DNA from: Syncephalis plumigaleata
Lineage: Eukaryota > Zoopagomycota > Zoopagomycetes > Zoopagales > Piptocephalidaceae
Assembly: GCA_025201365.1 (NCBI GenBank)
Contig: JAIXMF010000029.1
Coordinates: forward strand, 18,275 to 82,274
Reading direction: 5' to 3'
DNA length: 64,000 nt
Shown here: positions 12,396-21,219 of the stretch, in pieces
Numbering within the stretch: position 1 is the stretch's first letter
How the letters are laid out: the number at the start of each line of letters is the position of its first letter
Made by a program: the position numbers and the translations under genes
Notes under the pieces: model-generated
What the model was told of the DNA's origin: nothing
Seen by the model: only the letters and a program-made list of their open reading frames with translations
Database searches by the model: none

Positions 12396-13368
12396 ATGCC
12401 TCGTGCTAAACCAAGACGATCTACGCGAAAGCATCGTACTTCTACACGCAATAAGTCAATGAAGAAACTAGAATTCCCTAATTACATAGAATTCTCGGAA
12501 TGGCTTTCAACAACCGCGTCACCTAATGGTGAACTAGTATACCAGGGATCATACAGAGTAAATAGACGGCGAATCATACCAAGGCATCTCAAATGGCCTA
12601 CGCATATTAGTGATATGACCGGATTATATGTATGCTCACGTTATAAGGAACATATTGTTAATGAGGAAATTAGATGTATTAAAAGCGGTATGACAATGAA
12701 AAGAGAAACACACGCAAAGAGGGAGAAGCGGATCTTCAGTCGACTTAAGAACTTACCTTGCAAAGCACATGTCCTATGTAAGATGTCAAAAGATAACCGT
12801 TATGAAGTTGACTACTGGTGGAAGCACACACATGACGACGATGAGGATATGCAGCAACCATCATACATCACAGAGCTGAGAAATGAAAAGTATGACGGGC
12901 TTGGCGGCTGGAGTCTGATAGGAATTCCGCTGGAAGAGACCAGGGAATTACTAGATCGAGTAAGTAGGAATGATATAGTTAATTAGCTTAACATTAATAT
13001 TAACAATATAACGGTAGACTTTACGTGAAATTGTAATGAAGACAATAATGCCACCCACCTTTACCAAAGCAGAGTATAAGAGAGCAAGTGAACGAATACT
13101 AAAGTTGGGTAATTTACTTGGGTTTGACTCAGATAGTGAATTCGCACTAGTTCACAATCAATTCGAAACTATATGCCTTCCATACCATCTTACAACAACT
13201 CAAGAGTATACTCGTGCACGCAACTGGTTAATGACTTCTAGTCATTTACTGAGCTTAGCCACTGACGCGGAAGTGGAAGCTGCTCGCGTGCAGGTAATCA
13301 GATCAAGATTACCACGTCCCCTCTCGGCTACCGTTGCGGCATATCATCGTGTTAGTAATTGTGTCTAA
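12396..13368 (+). CDS. Two-exon gene with FAR1/FLYWCH-like zinc-binding domain
   Basis: Two frames join cleanly through an intron at 12960-13017 (donor GTAAGT, acceptor GGTAG, phase 0). This gives a protein of about 304 residues (exons 12396-12959 and 13018-13368). The N-terminus is strongly basic (MPRAKPRRSTRKHRTSTRNK). Residues about 75-155 have a WRKY-GCM1-superfamily look: YVCSRY, then IRC-KSG, then PCKAHVLCK, then YEVDYWWKHTHD. That gives C...C...C...H-x-H spacing as in FAR1/FLYWCH and the N-terminal domains of MULE transposases. The C-terminal part is helical and unrecognised. No transposase catalytic domain follows, so this may be a domesticated or truncated transposase-derived DNA-binding protein. 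It lies inside the large inverted repeat. The gene model is well supported; the domain call is inference. Confidence 0.6.
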
Positions 13369-13687
13369 GCCATGCTAGTAAAGATATACAATAAAGTCAA
13401 TGTATATTGTTATGCTAACATTTCCATTATTCGATTCAAATGTTTATCAATAATTATCTGTACAAGTTCCTTTTTGTTGTAATGTAGCATTCTAGATATG
13501 CGCTCTACCAATCAATTAGTCAATTTATTAGTGGAAGATACCTTCACTCATTATATATGTCATCATTACTCCCTCATACATCATTGTTGCTCATTGTGCT
13601 AGCTTACCAATTGTTGATGACATATACATCATGCTAACAGCGTATATACACGATTGCCACTTCGACTAATTGTATTCGTTTAGTAAA
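13369..13687. other. Short non-coding spacer in the island
   Basis: AT-rich 3' flank of the zinc-finger-like gene, up to the stop of the RRM relic on the opposite strand. Nothing else is seen. Confidence 0.5.
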
Positions 13688-14230
13688 TCAATTGGCATCA
13701 CCATTATTATTGTCATTATTATCGGCTATCATAGCGGATGGTACTTGAAGTGGTGCCAATCCTTTTAGTACCTTCATGCCTTCAATCAATGTGCCAGGTA
13801 TCATCGCTGTAATAACATGGAGATTATTGCCGCCTAGTTCAAATCCATTCATTGCTGCTATGATCACCGGGACTACCTCATCCGATTCCAAATCAATAAA
13901 TCTAGTGCAATTTATTAGATGGATTTACATACATGTCTTCTGCTATAATCTTACCCGTAAGTCTTGTGCTGTCTTGTAGTCCTATTCGACTAATGTTAAT
14001 AACAATTTAATAGCTAGCAAACTAGTGAATGGAATGACCACGTATGCATATATGCTTACAACGAGAATGCAATGTTCGATATTACCAAATGCTTCAATGA
14101 TAGTTTACAGTGTCAACTATACCATACTAAATAAATCGGATTCACATTACAAATACTCGCATACTCCATAACCATATGCTATATTTTGAGTCATTATCGA
14201 ACTCTACGTCTGGATGTGCTATAGTAATAA
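13688..14230 (-). pseudogene. PUF60-like RRM gene fragment, decayed
   Basis: Read on the minus strand, spliced pieces give an RRM resembling the second RRM of the poly(U)-binding splicing factor PUF60. A piece near 14200 reads HPDVEFDND. Near 14080-14035 it reads IIEAFGNIEHCILV, then a GTAAGC donor. A second piece (about 13990-13963) ends TTRQHKTYGF across a GTAAGA intron. The last piece (13904 to 13688) continues FIDLESDEVVPVIIAAMNGF, then ELGGNNLHV, then ITAMIPG. An RNP1-like motif and the post-RRM segment are therefore visible. An extra base before IIEAFG breaks the frame (DTVN then a stop in phase), and no start or first RRM is seen. This supports a captured and decaying gene fragment rather than a working gene. 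Confidence 0.6.
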
Positions 14231-14234
14231 TAAC

Positions 14235-15239
14235 GATGCTTAATTAATCGTACATTCAATGATCATTAAGCATAACAATAAAGACAACATTGGTACGCTA
14301 ACACTCTCATACAAACACAGGTCCATGCCATAAAGCAATCTACGGTCAAGACAAGATTATAATACAGCAATAAAATAGAATGATTAAACTAAAATGAGCC
14401 TACACTGTTTGCTGGCAATATAGTACAATTAAGAACGAGCAGTATACCAATCATTCCAATTAATAAGTTATTAGCACGTATATGACAAAGGATCATACAT
14501 ATACGCTTACACCTGATAACACTACAATAATGTCTACATGTATGTGACCAAAGAAAGAGATAAATAAAATGGATGGGTGTAATCCATGGCAATTTATTAG
14601 ACGTATAAGTGACATGTGAGAGTAAGAAAGCACAGAGAGACGGTAGAAAATGAGCTGAAGGAGCAGAAGAGAAGAAGAGAAGAATGCATATAGCGTGCAC
14701 GTTTAGTTACTTGCATTACCCTATTATGCCAAAGAGCGGCAATTAAGGTAAATAAACACTCTATTGTATAGACAAGAAGCAGCACTGTCAGTATAGCGAG
14801 GAATAGCAAGGGTTGCGAATGAATAACTGATCAGTACGCTTAGCAGGTTGTACGTTACCGGTAGTCGAGAATAGAATGGAACAAGACCGAGGAATAGACT
14901 AACGACAAGTGATATATTGTTAAGAATGAAAAGGAATGAACAAGGAATAAAGTAATAAGTACTTGGTACAAGGACATGCATACTCGAACAACTTGCAGAA
15001 ACAACGTATGTTTGTAGTGAAATAACGACGTGTAGATATTATTATGATAGAGTGGAGTGATATATGAACGAATAGTGGAAAAAAGACAAGGTGAAGATGA
15101 CGTGTATCAGCGAGGATAGCAGACACATAAGCAACATTACGCATACAACACAGGGCAGTGTATGCTAATGAGTAGAACAAACAATAAACAAAGGTGTTAT
15201 GATACTAAAGACAAATAAGCACATAAACGAGTTGAGATT
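14235..15239. other. Purine-rich (plus strand) repeat-derived sequence, no gene
   Basis: The minus strand is pyrimidine-rich and looks like a diverged continuation of the long repeat family. The several hydrophobic minus-strand frames are composition artefacts. No supported gene is present. Confidence 0.5.
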
Positions 15240-15850
15240 AGTGGTAAACAAAAGAATAACCGGAAGCAATAAACAAGGAATAGTGGAATGTGAATGACAC
15301 GAAGAAGACGCGTATTACTGGGAAATTAAATAGGTAAATAAAAGAAAGAGGAATAACTAGCATATAGAGAAGAGAAAGTAGACGTGTGTTGTTTACTGAC
15401 AAGTGGGATGTAGTTGACACAAAGAAGGCACTTACTGTTTACTAGCAAGGGAAATGAGATTAGCACGAAGTAGACGCATATTGGTAAAGAAGTAAAGGGA
15501 AAAGGGAAGCAAGAGAAACAACTAGAATGCAGTTGGCACGAAGAAGATAACAAGTGAAAGAAGTAAAGGGAAAGTGGAAGGTAGTCAAGATCAAGAGAAC
15601 GCGTGTCGTTGAATGACAAAGGGAAATGGCAGGGAAATGTAGTTGGCACGAATAAGACAGTATGTGAAAGAAGTCAACGACAAGTGGAATGTAGTTAATA
15701 CTAAGAAGACAGGATTGGTAAAGAAGTAAAGGAAGTAAGGGAAACAACTGGAATACAGTTGGCACGAAGAAGACGCGTACTGTTTAAAGAAGTCAACAAC
15801 AAAGAGAATGAGCAATAGGTGGAACAGTGAATACATGCAGTGTGAAATGA
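15240..15850 (-). repeat. Pyrimidine-rich long repeat, copy B (inverted)
   Basis: On the minus strand this matches the 5' half of copy C (18707 to about 19260). Shared words include TGTATTCA.TGTTCCACCTA, TTGCTCATTCTC, TTCGTGCCAACTGTATTCCA, AGTGCCTTCTTTGTG and CAGTAATACGCGTCTTCTTC. Internal minisatellite units of roughly 60-70 bp differ in number and order between copies. It is closer to copy C than to copy A in its 5' portion. Confidence 0.8.
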
Positions 15851-15954
15851 CAATAGTGGCAAGCATGTATATGTAGTGGGATGAAGTAGAATGACGGAAA
15901 TAATAAATATAGTGAATAAATAAAATATTAATGATTATAGCGTAATGGAATTAA

Positions 15955-16327
15955 TGACTTAGTGAATAGAACGGAAATAGTGTGTAGCCAATGCCATTGG
16001 CAGTTGGATGTTTTAATTGTAATAAATGAACTTACCTGGAATTAATACTTATGAATGAATGATTACAATAAAGTGTTAAGATATGTTATGTCCCCATCAT
16101 ATCCGCAAGCGGCTGCAATGAATAAGTAGCCTCGTATCCAGCGCAAACAAGCATGCTATGTTGAATCGGTTGGAGAGCCTTACGACAAATATACCACTAT
16201 ACTGCCGAATGTCAATATAATAGCATCTACTGATCATGTCATGTTAATAACAAGTATATGTAATCATGTCCCACCATGAACATACACAACCATAAATCTA
16301 TGGCAATAACAATTAATGGCTATTGTC
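15955..16327 (-). repeat. Large inverted repeat, right arm
   Basis: Inverse complement of the left arm at 10811-11210. For example, it contains the complement of the left-arm GCAGCCGCTTGCGGATATGA at about 16095-16120. The outer limit of homology is near 16327. No flanking target-site duplication could be recognised by eye. Confidence 0.85.
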
Positions 16328-16397
16328 ACCATCTGTATGATCTAGGTGTTCTATCAATAAATTCTAGTTTTCACTTCATTATAATACCTCGGTTTAT

Positions 16398-16607
16398 CAC
16401 TGGAATCATGGTAGTCATTGACACGTTACTGACACTGCGATCATTGTAGTCATCAACATGTTATTCTCAGTGCGATCATTGTAGCCATTGGCATGTTGCT
16501 GTCACTGGAATCATGGTAGTCATTGACACGTTACTGACACTGCGATCATTGTAGTCATCAACATGTTATTCTCAGTGCGATCATTGTAGCCATTGGCATG
16601 CTGCTAT
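16398..16607 (+). repeat. Higher-order tandem repeat: 105 bp x 2, each three 35-bp units
   Basis: The block starting CACTGGAATCATGGTAGTC recurs exactly 105 bp later at 16503. Within each 105-bp block are three related 35-bp units of the form CAsTGnnATCATnGTAGyCAT. The array ends about 125 bp upstream of the Cdc20-like start codon. Confidence 0.9.
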
Positions 16608-16733
16608 CATTGTAAGTATCAGCTATCACACTGGTATTTTAACCATAGCAATAGTATATAATACGTTAATAAACGCATAACAGCTTTTATTTTTTAACCG
16701 TTGCATTTCTCTAGTTGATACTTGATAGTTACA

Positions 16734-18539
16734 ATGTCTAATGTTTTCCGTCGCATCCGCCGCCGATTCCACAACATTCGTACACGTGGTGGTACTCGTG
16801 GTCGTGGTAACACTGGGGGTGACAACAATGCTGGAGAGCACGGTGTAGAATACATTCCAAATGTAACTAGTTATACCGGCTTGACGGAGCAAATAAATAA
16901 TGCGGTTGGAGATCTGGATCAACGTCGAGGATTATTACAACAAGTACAACAGATAGATTATACAAATCTTGCCGTAATAGCAGAGCGCGATAACATGGAT
17001 AGTCTACGTAGAGCCTCTAGTCAATTATCATATAGGGCTACTCAAATACGTAATAATCTTAGTGTACCTAATGAGCGCACCACTACGACCGATACTGGGG
17101 AAATGTCAGAGCACGATGAACTTGATATTGAAGAAACGCTACCGCACCTTGATATACCCATTACATTAGAAGATACGCTTAGCGAGCCTGGAACTCATGA
17201 TGATGACAATATGTCAATTAGCGATCCCAATCAAGGTGAGTATTAATTTAATGCGCTTAGCTAAGATGGCTTAGTAAAAATAGCAAATTTATTAACCCTT
17301 TATAATATAGAGACAATCCTGCCACCCGATTCGACCTCCACTACCACAAGCTCCCGTCGTAGTCGTCGTAGACTTGTCATTGGACAATACAACCTGTTCC
17401 GTTCATATGAGTATGATATGAACGATATTATATCGAGCCAAATTCAGCGAGCATTGGTAGCGACAGTTTATTTTTTCAAACCAACCAGTTTGAGTACATT
17501 GTTGCGATCTAATATGGCAACAACACCTGGTGCTTTACATATAATTGAAACATTAGATGCACCCATGCTTGGTAACGACTCTTGCGCCAACATTATTGAT
17601 TGGTCAAGTAAAGGCTTGCTAGCTACAGTATTGGGACATTATATTCATATTGTAAACCTTCTAGCAGATCCCAGAGAAAATATTGTCAGCATATTAGATC
17701 CCATAGACCAGGATGATTCGATTACGTGCCTAAGTTGGGATAATACGGTTGGTAATAGAATCATTTGCTTATATCATTAATTAATGCTTTATTTTTACTT
17801 TGTATAGGGGAAACAACTAGCAGTAGGCACTAATGATGGATTTGTTAAACTATGGGATGTGGAGGCAAATCGTAAAATAGTGAGTTATAGAGAACGAAGG
17901 CACAAGTTATGTGCAATGACCTGGAATAGCAGGTACCTAGTTTATGGAAGAGACGATGGTGCTATTATGCAACTTGATACACGCGATCGACGTACGCGAT
18001 TAGAAAGACAGGAGAAGCATGATGATGGAGTTACCTGTTTAAGTTGGAACTCAACCAATTCACAATTGGCGAGCGGTGGTAAAGACGGAATAGTGCGTAT
18101 ATGGGACGATCGTCAGGGCTTCCCTCTACGTAGCCTTGCAGGCCATATCGATACTGTTAGATCCCTTGCTTGGTCTTCCCGTGAAGGCAATCTATTAGCG
18201 ACAGGCGGTGATACTGATGATCATCATATTCGCCTTTGGAATACTGAGCATTACAGCTCAATTGGTAACATCAACGCAGGTTCTCAGGTGCTCAACTTGG
18301 CTTGGTCATCAAACAACAATGAATTAGTATATACACGGGGACGACCATATAACGATATTTGTATACAGAACTATCGCAATGCGACACATCCTTATACGTT
18401 TACTGGTCATTCCACTCCTGTTGCCTATATGGCAATCTCATCTGATGGTTGTAGGATAGCCACTGGTTCATCTGGTGGACCGCTTTGTATATGGCAATTG
18501 CCTAGCTCTTCAAGTAATAATCCAGGCGCAGATAATTAA
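16734..18539 (+). CDS. Divergent Cdc20/Cdh1 (Fizzy)-like WD40 protein
   Basis: Cdc20/Cdh1 proteins are WD40 activators that recruit substrates to the anaphase-promoting complex. Exons 16734-17235, 17311-17747 and 17808-18539 give about 556 residues. Family-specific matches include NIIDWSSKGLLATVLG, QLAVGTNDGFVKLWD, LASGGKDGIVRIWDDR, then HIDTVRSLAWSS, LLATGGDTDDHHIRLWNT, GSQVLNLAWSSNNNELVYT and TGHSTPVAYMAISSDG. The N-terminal 170 residues are basic then acidic and unlike the family. I see no C-box (DRF/YIPxR), and the C-terminus ends GADN, not the Ile-Arg tail that docks on the APC/C. The third exon only joins in frame if the second intron uses donor GTTGGT at 17748; a better-looking GTAATA 4 bp later breaks the frame. 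It may be a captured, repurposed or decaying paralogue. It lies between the inverted-repeat arm and repeat copy C. Confidence 0.75.
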
Positions 18540-18706
18540 TCAATACGATTGCTTTTGCTATGAATAAACACTCCTCAGTATTATCTTAGTAATTATTAGT
18601 GCTCATATTTGGTTAAAAAACAGTTTATTTATAGTGAAAAATATGGCTTACATCAATGTATTATTAGTGTATAACATTCTTCATATTAAAGTGTTATTGC
18701 GCATTA

Positions 18707-19812
18707 TATGTATTCATTATTCCACCTATTGCTCATTCTCCTTGTTGTTGACTTCTTCAGACAGTACGCGTCTTCTTCGTGCCAATTGTATTCCAGTTGT
18801 TTCCCTTGCTTCCCTTTCCCTTTACTTCTTTACCAATGCTGTTTTCTTAGTCTTAACTACATTCCACTTGTCGTTGACTTCTTTCACATACTGTTTTATT
18901 CGTGCCAACTGTATTCCAGTTGTTTCCCTTTGTCATTCAACGACACGCGTTCTCTTGATCTTGACTACCTTTCACTTTCCCTTTACTTCTTTTACTTGTT
19001 ATCTTCTTCGTGCCAACTGCATTCTAGTTGTTTCTCTTGCTTCCCTTTTCCCTTTACTTCTTTCAATTGCTATCTTTTTCATGCCAACTGTATTTCCCTG
19101 TCATTCCCCTTGCCACTAAACAACAAGTGCCTTCTTTGTGCTAACTACATTCCACTTGTCAGTAAACAACACGCGTCTACTTCCTCTTAACTATATGCTA
19201 GCTAGTTCTTTTACTTTCTCAGTAATACGCGTCTTCTTCGTGTCATTCTATTCCACTTACTTCCTCTTTCACTTTAGCATACACCTTCCCAATAGCAGCT
19301 ATTCTGCCATACTATCTCTATGCTGTTTATTTATCTCTTTGTTTTCCTCTTCCTCTAACCTATCTACATGCTCACTTGTCGTTATTATTACTATACCAAT
19401 AAGCCTTGTTTATTGTTCGTTATAGTCCTTTGTTTCCCATCACTGTCCTGCTTATTTATCAATGTTTAAGCGTTCACTGCTCTCGTTGTAATATGTACCC
19501 TTTACTTTTACCGCTCTTTTCCGTCATCTGTTTGTATGCTACCATTACGTCATGCTTTTATTTGTATTTTTATTTGTTTACTGCCATCTGCATACTCTAT
19601 TCATCATATACAAGCATACGCTGCTTCTTCGAATCAACTGGCATACGTGTTCATGCACCCTTTCTTGCTCATTCCTTGCTCCTTCGTGACAAGTCAGTCA
19701 GCCTACTAGTTACTGCTTGTTTATTACATTGTTTATCGTGTATTCTATTTGTTCACTCGTTGCTACTTATATGCAATTAACCATAAGCATTATCATCATT
19801 ATTTATTTAGTA
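18707..19812 (+). repeat. Pyrimidine-rich long repeat, copy C (most complete)
   Basis: The 5' half matches copy B in inverse orientation, and the 3' half (19128-19812) is nearly identical to copy A (9030-9725). It ends at ATTATCATCATTATTTATTTA, after which copies A and C diverge. It does not begin with TG or end with CA, and has no primer-binding-like sequence, so it is not a typical LTR. Confidence 0.85.
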
Positions 19813-20175
19813 AATGGTAAATCTGAGAATGAGACATTAGTTGATTAGCATTGAACTGAAACTGGCATGGAATCATCATTGCTTGATGCATCTAATGGTA
19901 ACATTGTAAAGAACACAGCAAAATATATCGAGTTGATTGATCTCATGGACGTGTTGCTGTAACTTGAAGAAATGAATGGGGGATTTTATTACATATATAT
20001 TGCTTTTTTAATATAGTAGAAGCCGTATAAGCTTGAGATCAACGTTTGCGTGTTATATACGGTAGTGATGTCAAGATGAAGTATGACAGATGTGGTCTAA
20101 TTGGTTTGCAAACTATAAAGGGCTAGAAATTCGTACAAAGACGTTGCGAAAACAGCAAGATACAAGAAAATAATG
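19813..20175. other. Intergenic region at the right edge of the island
   Basis: AT-rich; no gene seen. It separates the last island repeat from the stop of the minus-strand orphan gene. Confidence 0.5.
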
Positions 20176-21219
20176 CTAGTAATAGTTGGGTCCATTTAAG
20201 CAAATCTCCACATCCTCCTCTTCATCACCATCGCCATCATACTCGTGATCCGAAAGTGATGTGGTGGTAGTGTTAGTGGTGGTGGTATACATATGACGAT
20301 AGGAGTGCGAGCTTAATAATGGTAATGGTGTTATCGAACGCTCCATAGACATGGCGGTTATAGATGGTTCTATTGTACATCGATTTGAAAATGCATTAAC
20401 AAGCGTTGCTATTCCATCGTCGTTACTATTGCCGCTATTACTCGTCGTATTGAGATCGCTGTCTGTATCGGTGGTATACTGGTCAAAGTAATGATCACAC
20501 GAAACATTCCATGCAACGGTTGCCGCACCGTCATGGTCAGCTCTACGAAACATCTCTGTCCACCTTGATCGTTCCGATAGCGGTACTGCCTCGAGGAATC
20601 GTAATCGTGCCACAAGACACTCGTTATAGGGTTGTAGCTGACGATTTAACGCGTAGAGTGCTTGCTGCTGACGCGTTGATCGATCAATGACGGCATTTGC
20701 ATCGATCGGATGATTATACTCGCTATTATTGCTATGACTACTGCTGCCACTTGCTGCGGAATAGGTGCGGCGACGTGTTGGATGCTCTCGTCGACGATCA
20801 CGCTTTCGACGTGGTACCGAGAAGGACAGACTGTTGGCCACGAAATGACGACTACTCGCCGCTAGTTTCTTTTGTGTACGTCGCATGGTAGCTGATAGAT
20901 TGTTGGTCGCGGTAGTGGATGCAGACGATGAGATGGGCGTGTCAGCACGAGCAGATCGCCAACGCTTGGTAAATCGACGACTCCATCGGCATGTATGCTT
21001 GCGCGGTTCATTGATCATATTGACGTTCTGCACCGTGCAAGAGGACATGAACTTTTCATGAAGCGTTACAAGCTGAATCTCTGTTGCAATTGTCGAAGAA
21101 GTAGCAAATGAAGCGGAAGAAGAAGTAGTAGCGCCAACGGTAATTGCTGGACTGTTTAGATTGGTGTAGCGAGTTTTGCTTTTGCTGTTATTGAAATAAT
21201 TGCTATGCAGTTGTTGCAT
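20176..21219 (-). CDS. Ser/Thr-rich basic hypothetical protein
   Basis: Intronless frame of 347 residues from an ATG at 21219. The N-terminal third is Ser/Thr/Asn-rich. Residues about 78-150 are strongly basic (RWSRRFTKRWRSAR, VPRRKRDRRREHPTRRR), which may be nuclear-localisation-like. A middle segment around 180-225 is less biased (QQALYALNRQLQPYNECLVARLRFLEAVPL). The C-terminus is Thr-rich and then acidic (DGDGDEEEDVEICL). No signal peptide, membrane segment or known domain is recognised. The sustained length and non-repetitive middle segment support a real gene, but I cannot assign a role. Confidence 0.55.
   Translation of the reverse strand: MQQLHSNYFNNSKSKTRYTNLNSPAITVGATTSSSASFATSSTIATEIQLVTLHEKFMSSCTVQNVNMINEPRKHTCRWSRRFTKRWRSARADTPISSSASTTATNNLSATMRRTQKKLAASSRHFVANSLSFSVPRRKRDRRREHPTRRRTYSAASGSSSHSNNSEYNHPIDANAVIDRSTRQQQALYALNRQLQPYNECLVARLRFLEAVPLSERSRWTEMFRRADHDGAATVAWNVSCDHYFDQYTTDTDSDLNTTSNSGNSNDDGIATLVNAFSNRCTIEPSITAMSMERSITPLPLLSSHSYRHMYTTTTNTTTTSLSDHEYDGDGDEEEDVEICLNGPNYY

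Noticed and set aside
14389-15866. Series of overlapping minus-strand hydrophobic frames
   Set aside because: Composition artefacts of the pyrimidine-rich repeat strand; they overlap each other in different frames and have no domains.
16398-16607. CRISPR-like array
   Set aside because: Units are contiguous tandem repeats with no unique spacers, in a eukaryotic genome.
9030-19812. Reading repeats A and C as LTRs of a 10-kb retrotransposon
   Set aside because: No TG...CA ends, no primer-binding site or polypurine tract recognised, no gag/pol between them, and a third inverted copy exists.
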